A stretch of 64,000 bases of DNA from Lunularia cruciata (lineage: Eukaryota > Streptophyta > Marchantiopsida > Lunulariales > Lunulariaceae): positions 46,440,501 through 46,504,500 of the forward strand of contig OX419761.1 of the NCBI GenBank assembly GCA_948567375.1, written 5' to 3'. The position numbers and the translations under genes are program-made. Under the pieces are notes generated by a model. That model saw only the letters and a program-made list of their open reading frames with translations, did not search any database and was not told where the DNA came from. Of the stretch, positions 23,588 through 37,291 are shown one piece after another (position 1 is the first letter of the stretch; each line of letters begins with the position of its first letter).

Positions 23588-26071
23588 TTCTAAATAGATT
23601 ATAAAATTTATGGAAGTCGTCCTTATCTATGAAGAAAAAGTCAAGAAGATTTAGATTTATAACTATTTTCTATGGATTTAATTAAGGAAAAGCTGATCAT
23701 ATTTTACCTAAGATTTTAATTTTGTATTTTTTAATCTTATTTCTTGATAGTTAGTTAAATCCAAATTTTTTTTCAGAAAAGGAAATAGTATATAAGATAT
23801 ACAAAGATATAACTAAAATTAAATGATTATGTCTTGAGTACATTTGGCTGCTTATGCATCCTATACGTTTACTTACACAAGCCACAAGAATTCAAACTCG
23901 AAAGGTTTCGTAAACCAGGTTAGTAGTATACACTCAATAAAACGTAATTAAAAGTATACACTCGATAAAACGTAATTAAAATCTGTATGTAAACACATAG
24001 TACATACAAGATTTTTATATCTTATACAAAATTAAAGGTTGATTTCAATCAAAAAGACATACTACAAAGGATTGATCAGTACATGCCCGAGTATCTAGAA
24101 ACTTTTTTTCTTTTTGATTGGGGAATTTTGAATTATTAAAAGCATACCCCAATAAAGACAATGATCAACTCACACACTTGCGCTTCTCTTGGTAACGTGT
24201 AAAGCCTATATATATTATGTTTTTATTGTTAGAATAGAAGAGACTAGCTTCAACTAAAAAAATGTATGAGTGGAACAGGTTACATAGAAGAGTACAGGCT
24301 TTTGTCCATCATTCGTTTACTCTACCTCTCAATACGGAACAAGCTCTATAGGTCTCATCACTAACAACATATTTACCACTAATGAGAACAATGGATAATT
24401 TTCTCTCTAAAATTTCAGTGCACAGTTTGAAAAATATAGTACTCAGTCCTGTTTATAGTATAGAATTTTATCTCAAGTGTGTACCATTTACAAATCTGAT
24501 AATCTCCATACTTTGGTACTTCAAAATGATGATCCTTCTCCATCGTCAGTTTACTCCTATATAATTTACATATTTTACATTAAATCCTTTACCCCTACGA
24601 ATTTCAAAATTATTCCAGAAAAGAGAGGACTTGAGATAAGATATCCTTCAAAATGACAAAGTGTACAATATATTCTCCTCGTTTATCCTAGTTTGCAAAG
24701 TAATTTAGTACGAATGAGGCACTAATGTGCAGATGCTCTACTTCCTCTCTGGCTTTACCGACATTGGTAAACAACAAAGGTGAACCCAAGCAGAGGCTAA
24801 ACAAAGTGCGTTCAATGTACAAATCCTGAATTCAAGACTGGCTTTTACTATTCATAGTTGATGCATGTTACCTGGTAGAACATCCGGCAAAACTTAGTAG
24901 TTGGAACCCAGTTTTTAGTATTACTCTGAAACCTCAGAATGTGTGTGCAGGAAATGAGGGGCGCCATCTGTGATGTAGATACTCGACTAAAAGGCCTGGA
25001 GGTGTAAATTTCACCTTTTAATCTTTCTGGCAACAGTCTGTTCTGTTCTTGGAATTGAGGAGATCAAAATGGGTTTATTCCAACTTTTCTAATACGGCGT
25101 TCCGGGAAATCCCTTGCACCAAAGCCTTCCTTCAATTGAACCTTCAATATGAGATGATAGAATGACATGGACTTTAAGCGAAGATCGGTGTGCATCAGTG
25201 AAATAAAAGAATTAAAATTGACAGCAGATAGCCTTCAGAGAGCAAATGCCAGGTTCAGTTTAGTGGCGCTGTCCACTCAAACAGGGATCTGCTATTGTAA
25301 GGGCAGTGTTTGACTCAACCAGGAAACTCCTTTGTCTTCTTGCTTTTCTTTCTTCCGTATTCTCCGCTTCCACGTACAGGAGTTTCGCACTCAATGTCAG
25401 TACCCACTGATGGCTTGTGATTCGACAATCAGACCGAGACTTGGCAATCGAGAGAGGTGAAGAGAGCTCGGAATGTACTTCATGAATCACATCAAAGCGC
25501 AGAAGATGTAAATGGGTGCCAATAGGCTTCTATGTAAAATTGACTTGCCTGATACTCAACATGCAGGTCGCTCGGCAACACGATACACAATGGCTCCAAC
25601 ATTTGCGGTTACCAAGGCTCACTAGGTTCGATCCCGAGTAAAGAGTCCATTGGATCGTCATCAATGCTCACCAATTTGAAAATGTCCAGTGGCTACCTTT
25701 CTCTTTGCAATCCCTCAATTTTAACTATTTATGTCCACACAGGGTGCCCGCCCAGTGAGTGTTCGAGATCGATAATAATGGACTCGCTGTACAACCAATG
25801 GAATGAAGGACCTACTAAACGCGTGCTTGCGTAGCTCCAGGGGCAAACTAGTTCCGGTAGCCTTCTCACAGACGTGCCATGCATGACTACGTGGATGAAG
25901 GGATATCTGAATTGGTAATGAATTCCTAGAACGAGGTAGGGTCCTCATCATCTCTGCAAGTCTTCGTTGACAATATCTTGAAAAGTGATGGAGAACATGC
26001 ATTCTTACTCGCGAGGTTGTATGTGAGATAAACTCCGACATGAGCTTCAAGAATCTGCTTTGGAAACAGTT

Positions 26072-29057
26072 TCAGCGGCGTATACCCAATTGAGACATCA
26101 CGTCACGCACAACAGTCTGAACAGAAAAGACGCCGCTGGCTTCCCCTTGTTTGCGAGCAAAGAAGTGGTAAGTGATCCAAAGCAGGAGTATCAATAAAAG
26201 ATAGACTCGCCATCCTGCGAAAGCGGGAAAGGGTTAGTCAAGTGAAGATGAGTAATAGGTGTTGATGTAACGACATATACATCTTAATCGCGATACCAAA
26301 CAAGCATCAGCTTCCAATCTGAAATGGCACTTGTGTAATGCGATACACTTGAGAAAGAAAAAGTCGTCCTTGTTAAAGTTACCACCACGGTACCTTCAAG
26401 CTTCCTGCTAAACATCATTTGACAATCGTAGAGCCATTGGGTGAAGAAAACTTACCTTTTCCCTTTGAGGGTTCAACAACAGCAGTGATACGAGCACTCG
26501 AGTCACCTGACACCGACAAAAGGGCTCTGCATTGCACCGAACACGCATAAGTGATAAATCCTTTCCGAGAAAAACCTCAACATCACCAACCCTAAACAGT
26601 TCTCTTCACGCGAACTTTATACTGCTCCCATGACTTGCATTTGGAACTGAAATACGTAAGAGAAAACAGACCTGCCATTCGGGGAGAACTCCATGGATGT
26701 GACGAAAACCATGTGAGCATTCTTCACCTGTTGAATCACCGCCAAACTATTTGCGTTTACAAGTTTAACGTCTCCCTCAGATGATCCACTGAACAAACCA
26801 TTGAAAAGCTGTGTAAGAAACATCCCCTATCATGAAAGCCGGACAGCTGTATTGACTACCATCCAATCGGGCAAACATCATAGGCAGTGGGAAGATGCAT
26901 TACATCGCAAGAAATCTCCCGTCTGGACTGATGGCGAAAGCCGAAATTGGATCTTCAGACAACCTCTTGGAGGTTATCTGCTTCCAAGTTGTTGAACTCC
27001 ACTTGGAAACGGACCCCCTCTCACCTGCACTCAACACGCACAAACATGTTGATCAGTTTCTTTGACGAAAAGACATAAGAATTCTAACGAAAAGACATGA
27101 GATCGAACTGTCCTGAGAAGATGGTGTGGGGACGAAGACTGGACTTGGATGAAACACGTATTAAACAAAATAGCGAAGAATGCTTATCCTGTATCTAAGT
27201 TCTGATCTTGAGCCAACTTGCCATTTCTCAAATCTTGTAACATTCACGGTTTTGTATGAAAATGGAGGCAGTCCACTAAAGAAAAAGATCCTTGCTCTCT
27301 AAAGGACATAAAATACAGAAAAACAGAGAAAGGAGGAACAACTTTCCTACTCACAAATTATTTGAATTGATTAATATGATAGTACTCAAACGGCTAGAAA
27401 CCCAGGGGCAGAGAACGCTTGGACTGTGATGCGTAGAGAAGAAAAAGGAATTTAGACACATAGAACACTTAATTTACTTTTTGCTCGAACCATCACGACC
27501 ACAACCAAGAATCAAACGTTGGAAGTGCCCATTAACTCCTGCACTTGTACCCTGGCAGTATAATGTTGCCATCTACAATAAGAAGCACCACAAAAATGAC
27601 GCATGCCAGAAACTGTGATGAAATTCATCTGCTAGTCAAGAAGCCCACCTTCCCTCATAGTAATAAACAGGACGGGTTTGGTTCCATCTCTTGAAAAGCG
27701 ACAAAACCCAAGGTTTCCACCCTATATCAAGAGCAAAAGAAAATTATATAAGAGGGAGGTTGGTGAACCAATAACTTGTTCGCTTTTCAACAAAAAAAAC
27801 AGAAACAGCACGGAATCACAAACTACTCAATACCTGCAAGCTTCGTAATCTGAGTACCAACAATAGAGAGATAACGATCAAGTTTCTGATTTCAAATATA
27901 CTCTGCTTCATAACCGACTAAGGACGTCTAACCGTCTAAACCTAGATAGTAAAGTTTAAGATCTTGACATAAACTTAGAGTGAGTTCTTCTGACTGAGAG
28001 TTCTTGTTTCGAAGCTTTCAAGCCCGGTGGCCACAGGTATCAGTTTCCTGGATAGAGATGGTTCACGTAGGAAGAGAAAGAAAACGTGGCATTCAATCAG
28101 AACGTCAATGTCCAAAACATGGTATGTTATATCTAGGCATTAATGAGCTGCCGAGACTCAGACACATTCCAGATACCTTCTTCGCCGATAAGGATGTTAT
28201 CGAAGATGCTTTAGACAGATCCCAAACGCGCGATGGACCATTGTCTCCCGTTGATACCAACAATAATCCGTCCAGACTGGAATCAGTACAAGTACCCACT
28301 ATTAGTACCTCTAGTTGTTGAAAGGGAATAGTCACCGGACACCACCAAGGAATATACAGCGTACACAACGATATTAAAACGTGTGACAAGAGGTGCAAAT
28401 GGCTCCAGAATTCATCGTGCAATAAGGCCCGCTTTGGGAGACCTTGGACCTCGATGTAATTAAGACAGTTTCAAGCCCGCTGTTCAAGGTAGCATCGTGA
28501 ATAAGGATCCAACTATGACCCTTGTTCATTGATCAAGATAAAGGCCGTCACTGACTTCAGCAACAGGCCTTTATTTGTCGTCTCCCCAGTTTCCATCTCT
28601 TATGCAGGTGTTTTGTGGTATTTGATCAGACGTGGACACATAGGGTAAGAACTCTGAGGGTAACCCAAATCCTTAAACATGTACCTAAAGTCTACGTCTT
28701 TAACTGCCGTATGTGCGCCTGCTTGATCCAACACCAACTTCAGACTCGGCCACTCAAATACACGAAGATGTCCATCCTGCAGAATGAGATCGAGTCGCTT
28801 CAGTGGAGTCAAAACCTCGTATTTTTAAGCAGATCAGAGCTCGTAGTAAGGCAAATTGTGCTTCGGGACCATTATCAATTATCTGTTACCTCTCCTCCGG
28901 TAGCAAGTTGTGTACCATCCCTGCTAAATACCAGACAATTTTGCTCCCCAACACCTTTTAACGGCTGTACAACTTTCTTTGACGCTTCTAATTTCATCTT
29001 CTTCATCGGAATTCAACTCAACCAGCCTGCAGAAACCCAGGAGAGGACCAACTTCTT
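26072..29057 (-). CDS. SEC12/PHF1-like WD40 ER membrane protein (5' missing)
   Basis: Minus-strand exons are 28890-29057 (cut by the gap), 28685-28776, 28177-28276, 27649-27721, 26904-27024, 26672-26788, 26456-26526 and 26072-26214, with GT-AG junctions and compatible phases from 28776 onward. The chain reads LATGGEDGHLRVFEWPSL, GLLLVSTGDNGPSRVWDL, GFCRFSRDGTKPVLF, ISAFAISPDGRFLAIGSSEG, AHMVFVTSMEFSPNGR and LLSVSGDSSARITAVVE. It ends in a single membrane segment, WRVYLLLILLLWITYHFFA, and a short lumenal tail. This is the C-terminal propeller half and anchor of SEC12-like proteins, whose plant members include the Sar1 exchange factor SEC12 and PHF1, needed for phosphate-transporter exit from the ER. 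The missing N-terminus prevents choosing between them. The 29057-28890 exon has an apparent frame break near 29010. Confidence 0.85.
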
Positions 29058-29257
29058 NNNNNNNNNNNNNNNNNNNNNNNNNNNNNNNNNNNNNNNNNNN
29101 NNNNNNNNNNNNNNNNNNNNNNNNNNNNNNNNNNNNNNNNNNNNNNNNNNNNNNNNNNNNNNNNNNNNNNNNNNNNNNNNNNNNNNNNNNNNNNNNNNNN
29201 NNNNNNNNNNNNNNNNNNNNNNNNNNNNNNNNNNNNNNNNNNNNNNNNNNNNNNNNN
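29058..29257. other. Assembly gap (exactly 200 N)
   Basis: Exactly 200 unknown bases, a round number typical of a scaffold placeholder, so the true length is unknown. It cuts the 5' part of the SEC12-like gene and coincides with a sharp fall in GC content. The two sides may therefore not be neighbours at the distance shown. Confidence 0.97.
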
Positions 29258-32133
29258 TTGATTTTGGAATATGTTTGTAGGTCTGGAGCGCTAGGATGAC
29301 TCGATTATATAGATTATTATATTTGATCGATAAAATTACAAATTTTTGGACGGGAGATTATTAAAAAAAATATAATCAAAATATCATGTAATGATATTAT
29401 CAGATATATATACGATCGCTGTTTCAAATACAAAAGATTTCATGGCAGTGAGCCGGTTATTTCTTGTGTGGCATTCAACATTTCCAATCCGATAGTTTGG
29501 AAGTATGAGGTTTATAGAACTCTAAAATTAATCATTTCAAAGTTGAATTTGAGGTCCTAGTTCACATATAACTATAAGAGTGTAAAAGATCTTTTTATTT
29601 ATATGATATAATAAGGAAAGGTCTCAAAAATTGCAAAACAAACATTAGTTACCTTACATATTTATTTATTTTTATTTCCTACTTTAATAGCTTAAATTAG
29701 CTAGTCAATCATGTAAATCAAAATCAAAATTATAATTTTTTTGTTCTTTTGGTAAAAATATGATTTTACGTTTAGATAGATCTATAATCTTATCAAATCT
29801 AGTTTATATTTTGAATTTTGATTAAACTTAATAGTATTCTTGGATTTCAATCTTAGTAGGAAAATCATTTATCTAGAAAGAGGATTTCCTGTAATATCCT
29901 TCGCAACAAGCGTTTGTGGAAAGGTCAACTTACAGCATATTATAATTCTTTCTCTTGGAAATTTAAACTTGCTAACTTAGAATGAACAAATATGAATAGT
30001 TTCACAAATAGTAAATCAACAAAAAAATTCAGTAGCTACAAGTGAGTATAGGATTTATTGCATGAGTATATTTTAAAGGGATCTACTGCACAGATGGAAT
30101 TTGATGAATTCAATATCTGTCTAAATATAAATTTACCATCTTGGAAGTACATAAAATTTTATCCAAATTATTCTATAGAGAAACAAATTCAGAAAAGAGT
30201 TATGCCTATATTTGGCTATCTCTGATCTTAACAAAGAAATGGAAATTACAAATCACGTCATTAACGAATCTTAAACTACTTTGTGTGTGGAGTTGAAATA
30301 TAGATAATACTGGCGCTGATATGGATGAATGGTTGAAGGCAATAATTGAACATGAATGATATTTCTATAGAAACACATCACAACAACATAGAATTCATCA
30401 ATACATAGAATCTAGAAAATGGTTCGACTTACTTCAAATCCAAAAAGAAGACAGTACTTAGTACCACTAGAATCAAGAAAAATAAGAGACTTGAATCATT
30501 CCACTCAAAATTTGACAAGTTAAATCCTGTTCAAATTTGTTTAAAAAATAATATATATTATAGAAGTTTTTAAAAAAATTATAAAAAATTATAATATCTA
30601 GTGAGCCAAAATTAAGAAGTCTACCATCAAAAAAGAAAATTTAATATTCTGTTCTCTAGATAAAATTGAAAGAATAGTGAGAATAATATTTTTTTGTAAA
30701 AATTTTATTTAATGCGTAATTAAGAATAATATGGTGTTTATTATTCTTTACATTCTTTTATTAGCTACATGTAGTTTAAACTGAAAAATTATATTTTTTG
30801 AAAATATTACCACTTAGCTCCTAATGAGTAATTTTGAGTGTAAGAAATTTTGAATGTAAGGTCTCAAAATACCCTAATTTATAAAATTTTAGAAAATATG
30901 TTATTAAATTTGAAAAGATTTCTGAGGTCGTGCAATTTACGTACCTACTTCATCATCATCTAATTCAAGCTTCTTTCAAATTTCTACAAGTGTGAATATT
31001 CTCTACTGACTTACTAGTCCCCAATGCATATCACTCACACCTCAATACCATTCCTGTAGCTATAAGAATAAAATGACATCTTTTAACTAATATAAAACGA
31101 TTTCTAAATTACGCTTTAACACCAAGTGGTGTGGTTTTCTAACCGTCATTAAATGACCTCTCTCAGGTTCTTTAGCCATTTCACGGTATTCAGTATTCAA
31201 TCGAACCTACTTACGTGGAGACGTGTCAGGCGTCTGAATCATTGGATATCCGGGAGTTGATATCCGATTCACTATCAGTTCTTGCAAAGAGAGTCAAATG
31301 ATTGCATTAACATTCATGATACATATGTTGATGACAAATTTTAGACATCTCGCAAGAGAGCAGGATTCTACTTTAAGGTAATGGGAGAGAGAGGGGAGAA
31401 AAGCGGGATCATTTTTCAAAACCCCAAGTGCAACTTACCGCTTTCATGCATCTAACTATTTACTAATAGTGTACTTTCTAAAGCCCAAATTAGAATGTCT
31501 AAATATCCAATAGGTAAAACTAAACATCTTTTTCAATCAAGTGAGAAGTCCATTTTGAAATGTCCTTCTCAATCTAGTCAGATATTCAAAATTATAACCC
31601 AATTTTATAACCCTAAATATCCATATTTAAACTTAATATGTCTATTTTTTTGCACTCAAACCTTCATTTATGGATTAAGTTGTCCAACTCTACAGTTTCA
31701 AATGTCTAATTGGTATTGTACCAAAGCAAGGAATAATATGTTGTGATTATATGTGAGAATAACTTTAACATAATAATAAAATTAGCAAATTAGTAATTTT
31801 TATAACAGAAAATCATTTACTAAAGAATTGGTTAACACTAACTTAAACGTAAAGTTCTGAAAATAGGACCTTGATAAATTCTTAAGTTAAAAATAAAATG
31901 ATAATAAATTGAACATAATAGAACATTAAAAGAAGTTTAAAGAAGTAATATAGATGTTATACTATTTTCTATTTATAATATGAATTGCATCTAAATTATA
32001 TCATCTTTGTATTTTATAAAATCAATATCAAATAACTCAAGAAGTCAAAAGAGAAATTCTAAAATGAAATTTGCTATATTGATTTCTATAATCTCAGTTA
32101 TGATGTGTTATTCTAATTGTCCTTCCTTGAGTT

Positions 32134-32140
<7 letters not shown>

Positions 32141-32187
<47 letters not shown>
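32141..32187. repeat. (AT)n microsatellite, about 23 units
   Basis: An uninterrupted run of alternating A and T over 47 bases. Its length in the assembly may be unreliable. Confidence 0.95.
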
Positions 32188-32192
<5 letters not shown>

Positions 32193-32849
32193 GATAGATT
32201 TAACTTCTCCTTCAAGATATCTAATTCCTTAAATTATGAACCTATAGTAATTGAATAAATTTAAGGAGTAAAAATATTATTTATTTACCTATTATACAAT
32301 TAAATTCAAGAAATTCCATATTAGGAAACACTAAATAAGAGTAAACTCAAACCAAGACCACATATATTGCGTTAGGTGAAGACTACAAAGGAAGATGTGA
32401 ATTTCACCATAGTCGTTTTTCCTTAGAGTGAGAGAATTAGAATTCTAGAATTGCAATCCATATATTCCATGTCCAAAAAGAGGAAGCAATTTGCCCCAAA
32501 GAAATACTATATACTTAAAACCAAGCCCATTTTATTCCTCCATAATCAATATCACAAAGGAAGAAAGATGTGAAGTTTAATCATGTTAGTCAATGTTCAA
32601 GAGTACAAAGCACAATTCTAGAATTATGATCCATTGTTTTCCTTTGTATCTAAGAATAAGAAGCCAACTTTTATTTTCAAAGTAAAAATAATAATAAAGA
32701 AATAGTAGAAGTTAAAAAACCATCTAAATTATTTTTATAAGGATTTACATATTTCAAGAGAATAATGAATGAAATATTTATTTATCATCTTCTAAACTTC
32801 AACTAGATTTGTATCACACAAATATGATTTGAGACAATTGAAATCAAGG

Positions 32850-32891
32850 CTTCTATACTCCTTTAAAGTCCTTCTATACTCCTTTAAAGTC
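32850..32891. repeat. 21-bp tandem duplication
   Basis: The unit 'cttctatactcctttaaag' plus 'tc' occurs twice in exact succession (32850-32870 and 32871-32891). Confidence 0.95.
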
Positions 32892-33795
32892 AAGGTTGCA
32901 AAGCAAGATCTTGAGTTCAATCATACATCTTGACATTTAATAGTGTAAATGGGATTCTAGGAATACGTTTAGGATGTATGATCTACTAGTTGAGTTAATA
33001 AGATTAGCAATTTTTAAAAAGAAGAAGAAGCAAATATAGGATTAAATAGCAAAAAACTAGAATAGTAGATTGAAATAAAATCAGTACTTAACATAAAATA
33101 AGGTTAAAATAGGATATATCTTAATAACTCAAATCAGATAAGTCTAAAATTGATAATTTACAAGGAAATTTGTAGATTGAGGTTCTTGAGATTATTAAGG
33201 ATTTGATAAAACTCTATTATTGGAGTTTTTTCCATATCTTTTTCTTTACAATAAAAAGATAAGAAATAGAACATGCTATTTGAAGCCAAAATATATCACA
33301 AAGATTTGTAGACAAGTATTTGATATATCAAAATTATTATCTCCTTGTGTATTATCATCATTGTTATGGTGACTCAAGGTCACCTAAATTCTAGGAAAGT
33401 TGATAAGAACAAGTTTGATTCCTTGAGGATACGGGGCTGAAATGACTAGAATGAAAGGAAGTATCAATATGTTGCAGTTTTTTTTTTACTATTTAAATTC
33501 TTGGGCAAAAATTTGCTCCCAAAGGAGTGTAATGTCACATCTTGTGGCATTATACTTAATGGGAAGTGGAAATCAAAGATCACTTTCATTACACTTATTC
33601 CAAAATAATCTTGATCCCAAGGTGATAGCTCCCAAGGTCTCTTCATCCCAAAAATATATACCCCAAAGGCATGTACTACCATTCCCTAAGGCACTACCTC
33701 AAAGGATTCTTCTTGTTGGCCAAATGCACTTACTTTTTGGTTTTGTGGTACACTTAATGCTTAGAGTTTGATTTGATTCATGAGCACATTGGTTC

Positions 33796-36700
33796 ACTTC
33801 TTTGGCTCCTTCAAGAATGAGATATCCTAATCAAGTGCAAATACACCTCTCTATACTCCATCACTTGTGATCCTATTGTGAAATTCCTGACTACTACTCA
33901 ACCTAAGTATTCACAAATATTCAAAACAAAGAGATTATAGTCTTGCAAAGAATTGAGTTTTGGTTTTATGAGAAATTGCATGGGTAAGTGAACTTGAGAA
34001 TTATTGGGCCAAAGCTTTGTATACATTTCCTACTTTTCTCCCAAAGAGTCTTAATTGTTAAGTGGATTTCTTATATAATACTCTATCTGTTCATACATCA
34101 CTCATTTAGGATTCTAATCCTATCTTATCCTAATAAGCTAATTAATCTCTTTACACATGTCAAGGAATGTATTAGGTCTTCCCTAAAACCAATTTCAAAT
34201 ATATATATTCTTTGGACTTACAACTCCAAAGTCTTACTTGATAACAAAATCCTGTACAACACCAAAGTAATCTTTCCTAAAATATTAAAAACTACAAATG
34301 TTTAAATTATGAGTAATGTCTATAACTTAGACTTGGATTACTCTAACACAAATTCCCTCCTTCAATAAGGTGAAGCATCTTTGGCTAAGTGCTGTATTGT
34401 AAAGAACTACCTTTCCCTTGAAAATTCCTAACGAGAAGGTTAATCTATTCTTTTTATTTGATTATCTCTACCAGATAGGTTTCAAAAACTTCCATGAATT
34501 TCCTATTGAATGCTCCTAAGTTTAATCACAAACTGGTCCATTCCCTCTTCCTTATAGGTTTACTCTTCTGGACTTTTGGACCTACAACTTCAATTCATGA
34601 ATCTTCATCTTCAACACTTTTCCTTTGGCTTCTTCTTTCAACATCTCCATGAATTGGTCTCCATCTTGCACTTCCTCCAATTCTTTTGAATAGCTTTTCA
34701 GTTTGACTCCTCTAAGTGTTGGTTTAGTGCATCCACTTCCTTCTTCACTTCTTGTAGTATTTAGAGTCAATCCAATTCATGATCCACCTTCTCCTTCTTT
34801 AAATCTTTGCTATTTGCTCCAATTGAAGAGTCACTTCATTTGATGTTACGCTGATTGCAGATTCAAAGTCACAATCCAAATCTTGGCACTCTCTAGTTTG
34901 TTGCAAATGCTCACCACTTCTTTTTCTTGTATCCTCAACTTCTCTTTATACCCAAGATGCATTTCTTTCTTCTCCATATGAAGCTTGCCTAGGTCAAGTT
35001 GCAACCTTTCTAGTTCTTTCTCTTGCTCCTTCTTCTTGTATTTTGGGTTCTTGATCAAGATATGAGCGTGCTTCAAGTTGTTGAGATGTCTCTCCTTCAT
35101 CTTTGTCACAGTTTTCCTTCTCCATACTCAACTTTGGACTTGTGGTTGATTGTGCATCTTTGTCATGTTCTCCTTCACTCAAATCAATTGCCTATTGTTA
35201 TAAAGTAAATAATCCTTCTTTGTTTTATTTTTCCTCATGGTACTTGCCTTTGGATTCTTCTTCTTTTGAGGCTACTTCTTCCTTTGTATCCAAAATTACA
35301 TTAATAACTTGAAGGTTTTGTCTTGGTCTCTTGGTTGGTTTTGTGGACTTTGCTAGAGGTATCCTCTCTTTATTTTCCTTTTCCATTGTCTTTGGCAATA
35401 TCTTTATCCATTGGAACAAACTCTCTAAATGATACAAAATTTGCATATGCTTCTCAATACTTTGTGATTATGTTCTTGTTGGCTATGAGGTAAGTACTAT
35501 GATGGATGAAAGTGGCTCAGGAACTTCTTGCACTTCTACCTTATTAGTAATTTATGCTCCATGTAGAAATGTATTGCAAAGGAAGCTAGCTAAGTTACTC
35601 CACCATCTTCCTTGAAGTCTTGGTGCAAGCTCATTGCTTGAAAATAGAACATATTTGCCTAATTCACAAGTTCTTCCTATTATATGTAGGCAAAGAAGAA
35701 GGTTTAGCTATTTGTGAGGTTATTTGCTTGCTTATGTTTAAAGATATTCATAACCACTTTAGCAATTGCACTTCAAGCCGGATTCTTGCAATTTTAGACT
35801 CTCCTCTATTGTTTTGTTTTTCACTTCTCTACAAAGATTGCTTTGATTTTATCTATTAGTGCTTGTAATGTTTCAAGAAAAACAGAAACCCCAAGAGAAA
35901 CACAAGAGAAGAAACACAAGATAAATATAAGGCTTCATCCCTCCATACTTTGATGCTATAGAGGAGCACCTTATCTTTATTATACAACAAAGAGGATCCA
36001 CTCAAATATTGGATCAAATACATAGACTAGTGACATGTTAGCAAGCTCCACCCGTAGATTAACTACATGGATTGGTGATATGTTGATCCTTGTCCTATTT
36101 GGTTGATCAAACAAGTTTGACAAAGAGAATATTTGGGAAATATTCCAATAGGAAGCTCAAAATAGCATGGGTGAAGTACCATCAAAAAGCTCTCAACAAG
36201 ACAAAGAAAGGTAAAAGCAATATCTTTTACCCACTAAAGAGAGGAATTTTTTATTTTTTGAGTTCTAATTCATATATGTAGGCCTCTAAAATTGGCTCTA
36301 AAGTTTTAAGGGTGTTTTTGGCCTCTGCACTATTAGTGGAAGTATTAGTTTGGTAACGCATCTATCTGATCTACTTAGACCATCATATATAATATTTCTC
36401 AAGATATTAGCAAGCCAATTTCTAGGTCTAGATAATCTATTTGGCTAATGGTATTACAACACCTTGTCTAAAAAATTTGTTTCCAAGGTTATGGCTTTGG
36501 GTGGTCTTGCATCTTGTCATAGCAGATTCCTCTAATTCTCCTTGATCTAGTTATATGGGTGCTATATCAAGTCCCTAAATTTATTTCCCTCTCTTGTATC
36601 ATCTCAGAGTCACTCAATTCCCATTTGAAAGCAAGAAGCAAAGATGCTTGCTTTGGATTACCTCATTCTTATTATGGATTGCCCATTTGTTTATTGAGTG

Positions 36701-37093
36701 ACTTTGAAGAATGGCTTAGGAAATATTCCTTATTTATTTCTACACAAACACCATGTTTAGGGATGAAAGAAAACAAAGCATAATTATAAAGGCTGGAATA
36801 CTATAAATGCTATGAAGACTTGGAAATCCTAAGTTAACCCAAATCTACAAATGTAATTGCTTTGTAGAAAGTGAAATTAATCAATATGCACTTGGTTTTA
36901 TAGGCAATTTCCTCAATCATTCTTTGGTCACCCGTAGTTGTGGAGTGGTTGAACACTCCTTATCCATACTTGACATGTGTTTGGTGTGTAGTACTTCTCC
37001 ATTCATGCCAAATATTCCATGAAATGTTCCTCTCATCCATGTTAGGTCTTCACAAATGAAAGCAGTCTTTCTTGGATGCAAATAGGATTAAAA
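33796..37093 (-). repeat. Unclassified 3.3-kb repeat, copy R1
   Basis: R1 matches 44936-48228 (R3) in order over its whole length, from 'acttctttggctcc' at the left to 'gcaaataggattaaa' at the right. The two lengths are nearly equal (3298 and 3293 bases). The minus strand carries a degraded coiled-coil reading frame. Upstream of that frame (about 35870-36420) is a segment that also occurs alone as R2 and contains TATA-like motifs when read on the minus strand. No reverse transcriptase, integrase or transposase is seen. A non-autonomous retroelement derivative is plausible but unproven. Confidence 0.75.
34846..35446 (-). pseudogene. Coiled-coil ORF of repeat R1, frameshifted
   Basis: Minus-strand frames give, in order, a Lys/Pro-rich part (RIPLAKSTKPTKRPRQNL), an acidic stretch (TKEEVASKEEESKGKYHEE), an acidic linker (SMEKENCDKDEGE) and a long heptad-rich coiled coil (KEQEKELERLQLDLGKLHME). 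The parts lie in different frames. Near the DKDEG residues R1 differs from R3 by one base, which moves the coiled coil into another frame. The same protein is recognisable in R3, so it was once selected as a protein. I do not recognise the family. It could be a structural (gag-like) or accessory protein of a retroelement. Confidence 0.55.
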
Positions 37094-37291
37094 GTAATGG
37101 ATAACATGTTCTTATAGATTGTGGTCAATGAGAACTTATGATATGAGACATACAAATGGGAAAGACTATTACAACTATTGACACACATATTGAACCAAAA
37201 ACAAATCAATGCACAAGGCACCTTGGATAAGGAAAAATTGTATTGTGTGTTTGTAGTGATTTGGCATAAATGTCCAATCTTGGAATAATTT

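Larger units (their letters stand above)
22814..26071. other. AT-rich intergenic region
   Basis: Apart from a simple repeat and a foldback described separately, no gene is seen. 22.9-24.7 kb is strongly AT-rich. From about 24.9 kb base composition rises towards that of the SEC12-like gene, and 25.2-26.07 kb probably includes that gene's 3' untranslated region. Open frames there show no family resemblance. Confidence 0.5.
29258..33795. other. Very AT-rich non-coding block
   Basis: No gene, no recognisable transposon protein and no continuation of the SEC12-like gene were found. Open frames (for example 31495-31746 and 32007-32258) are low-complexity chance frames. Simple repeats inside are listed separately. 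The composition is like that of the repeats further right, so this is probably decayed repeat DNA. Confidence 0.6.

Noticed and set aside
25610-25650. tRNA or SINE B box ('ggttcgatcccgag')
   Set aside because: The T-arm-like sequence is isolated: no acceptor stem, D arm or anticodon arm can be folded around it, and no A box is convincingly spaced upstream.
28615-29280. 221-residue plus-strand frame running through the N gap
   Set aside because: It is antisense to SEC12-like exons, and part of it consists of unknown residues.
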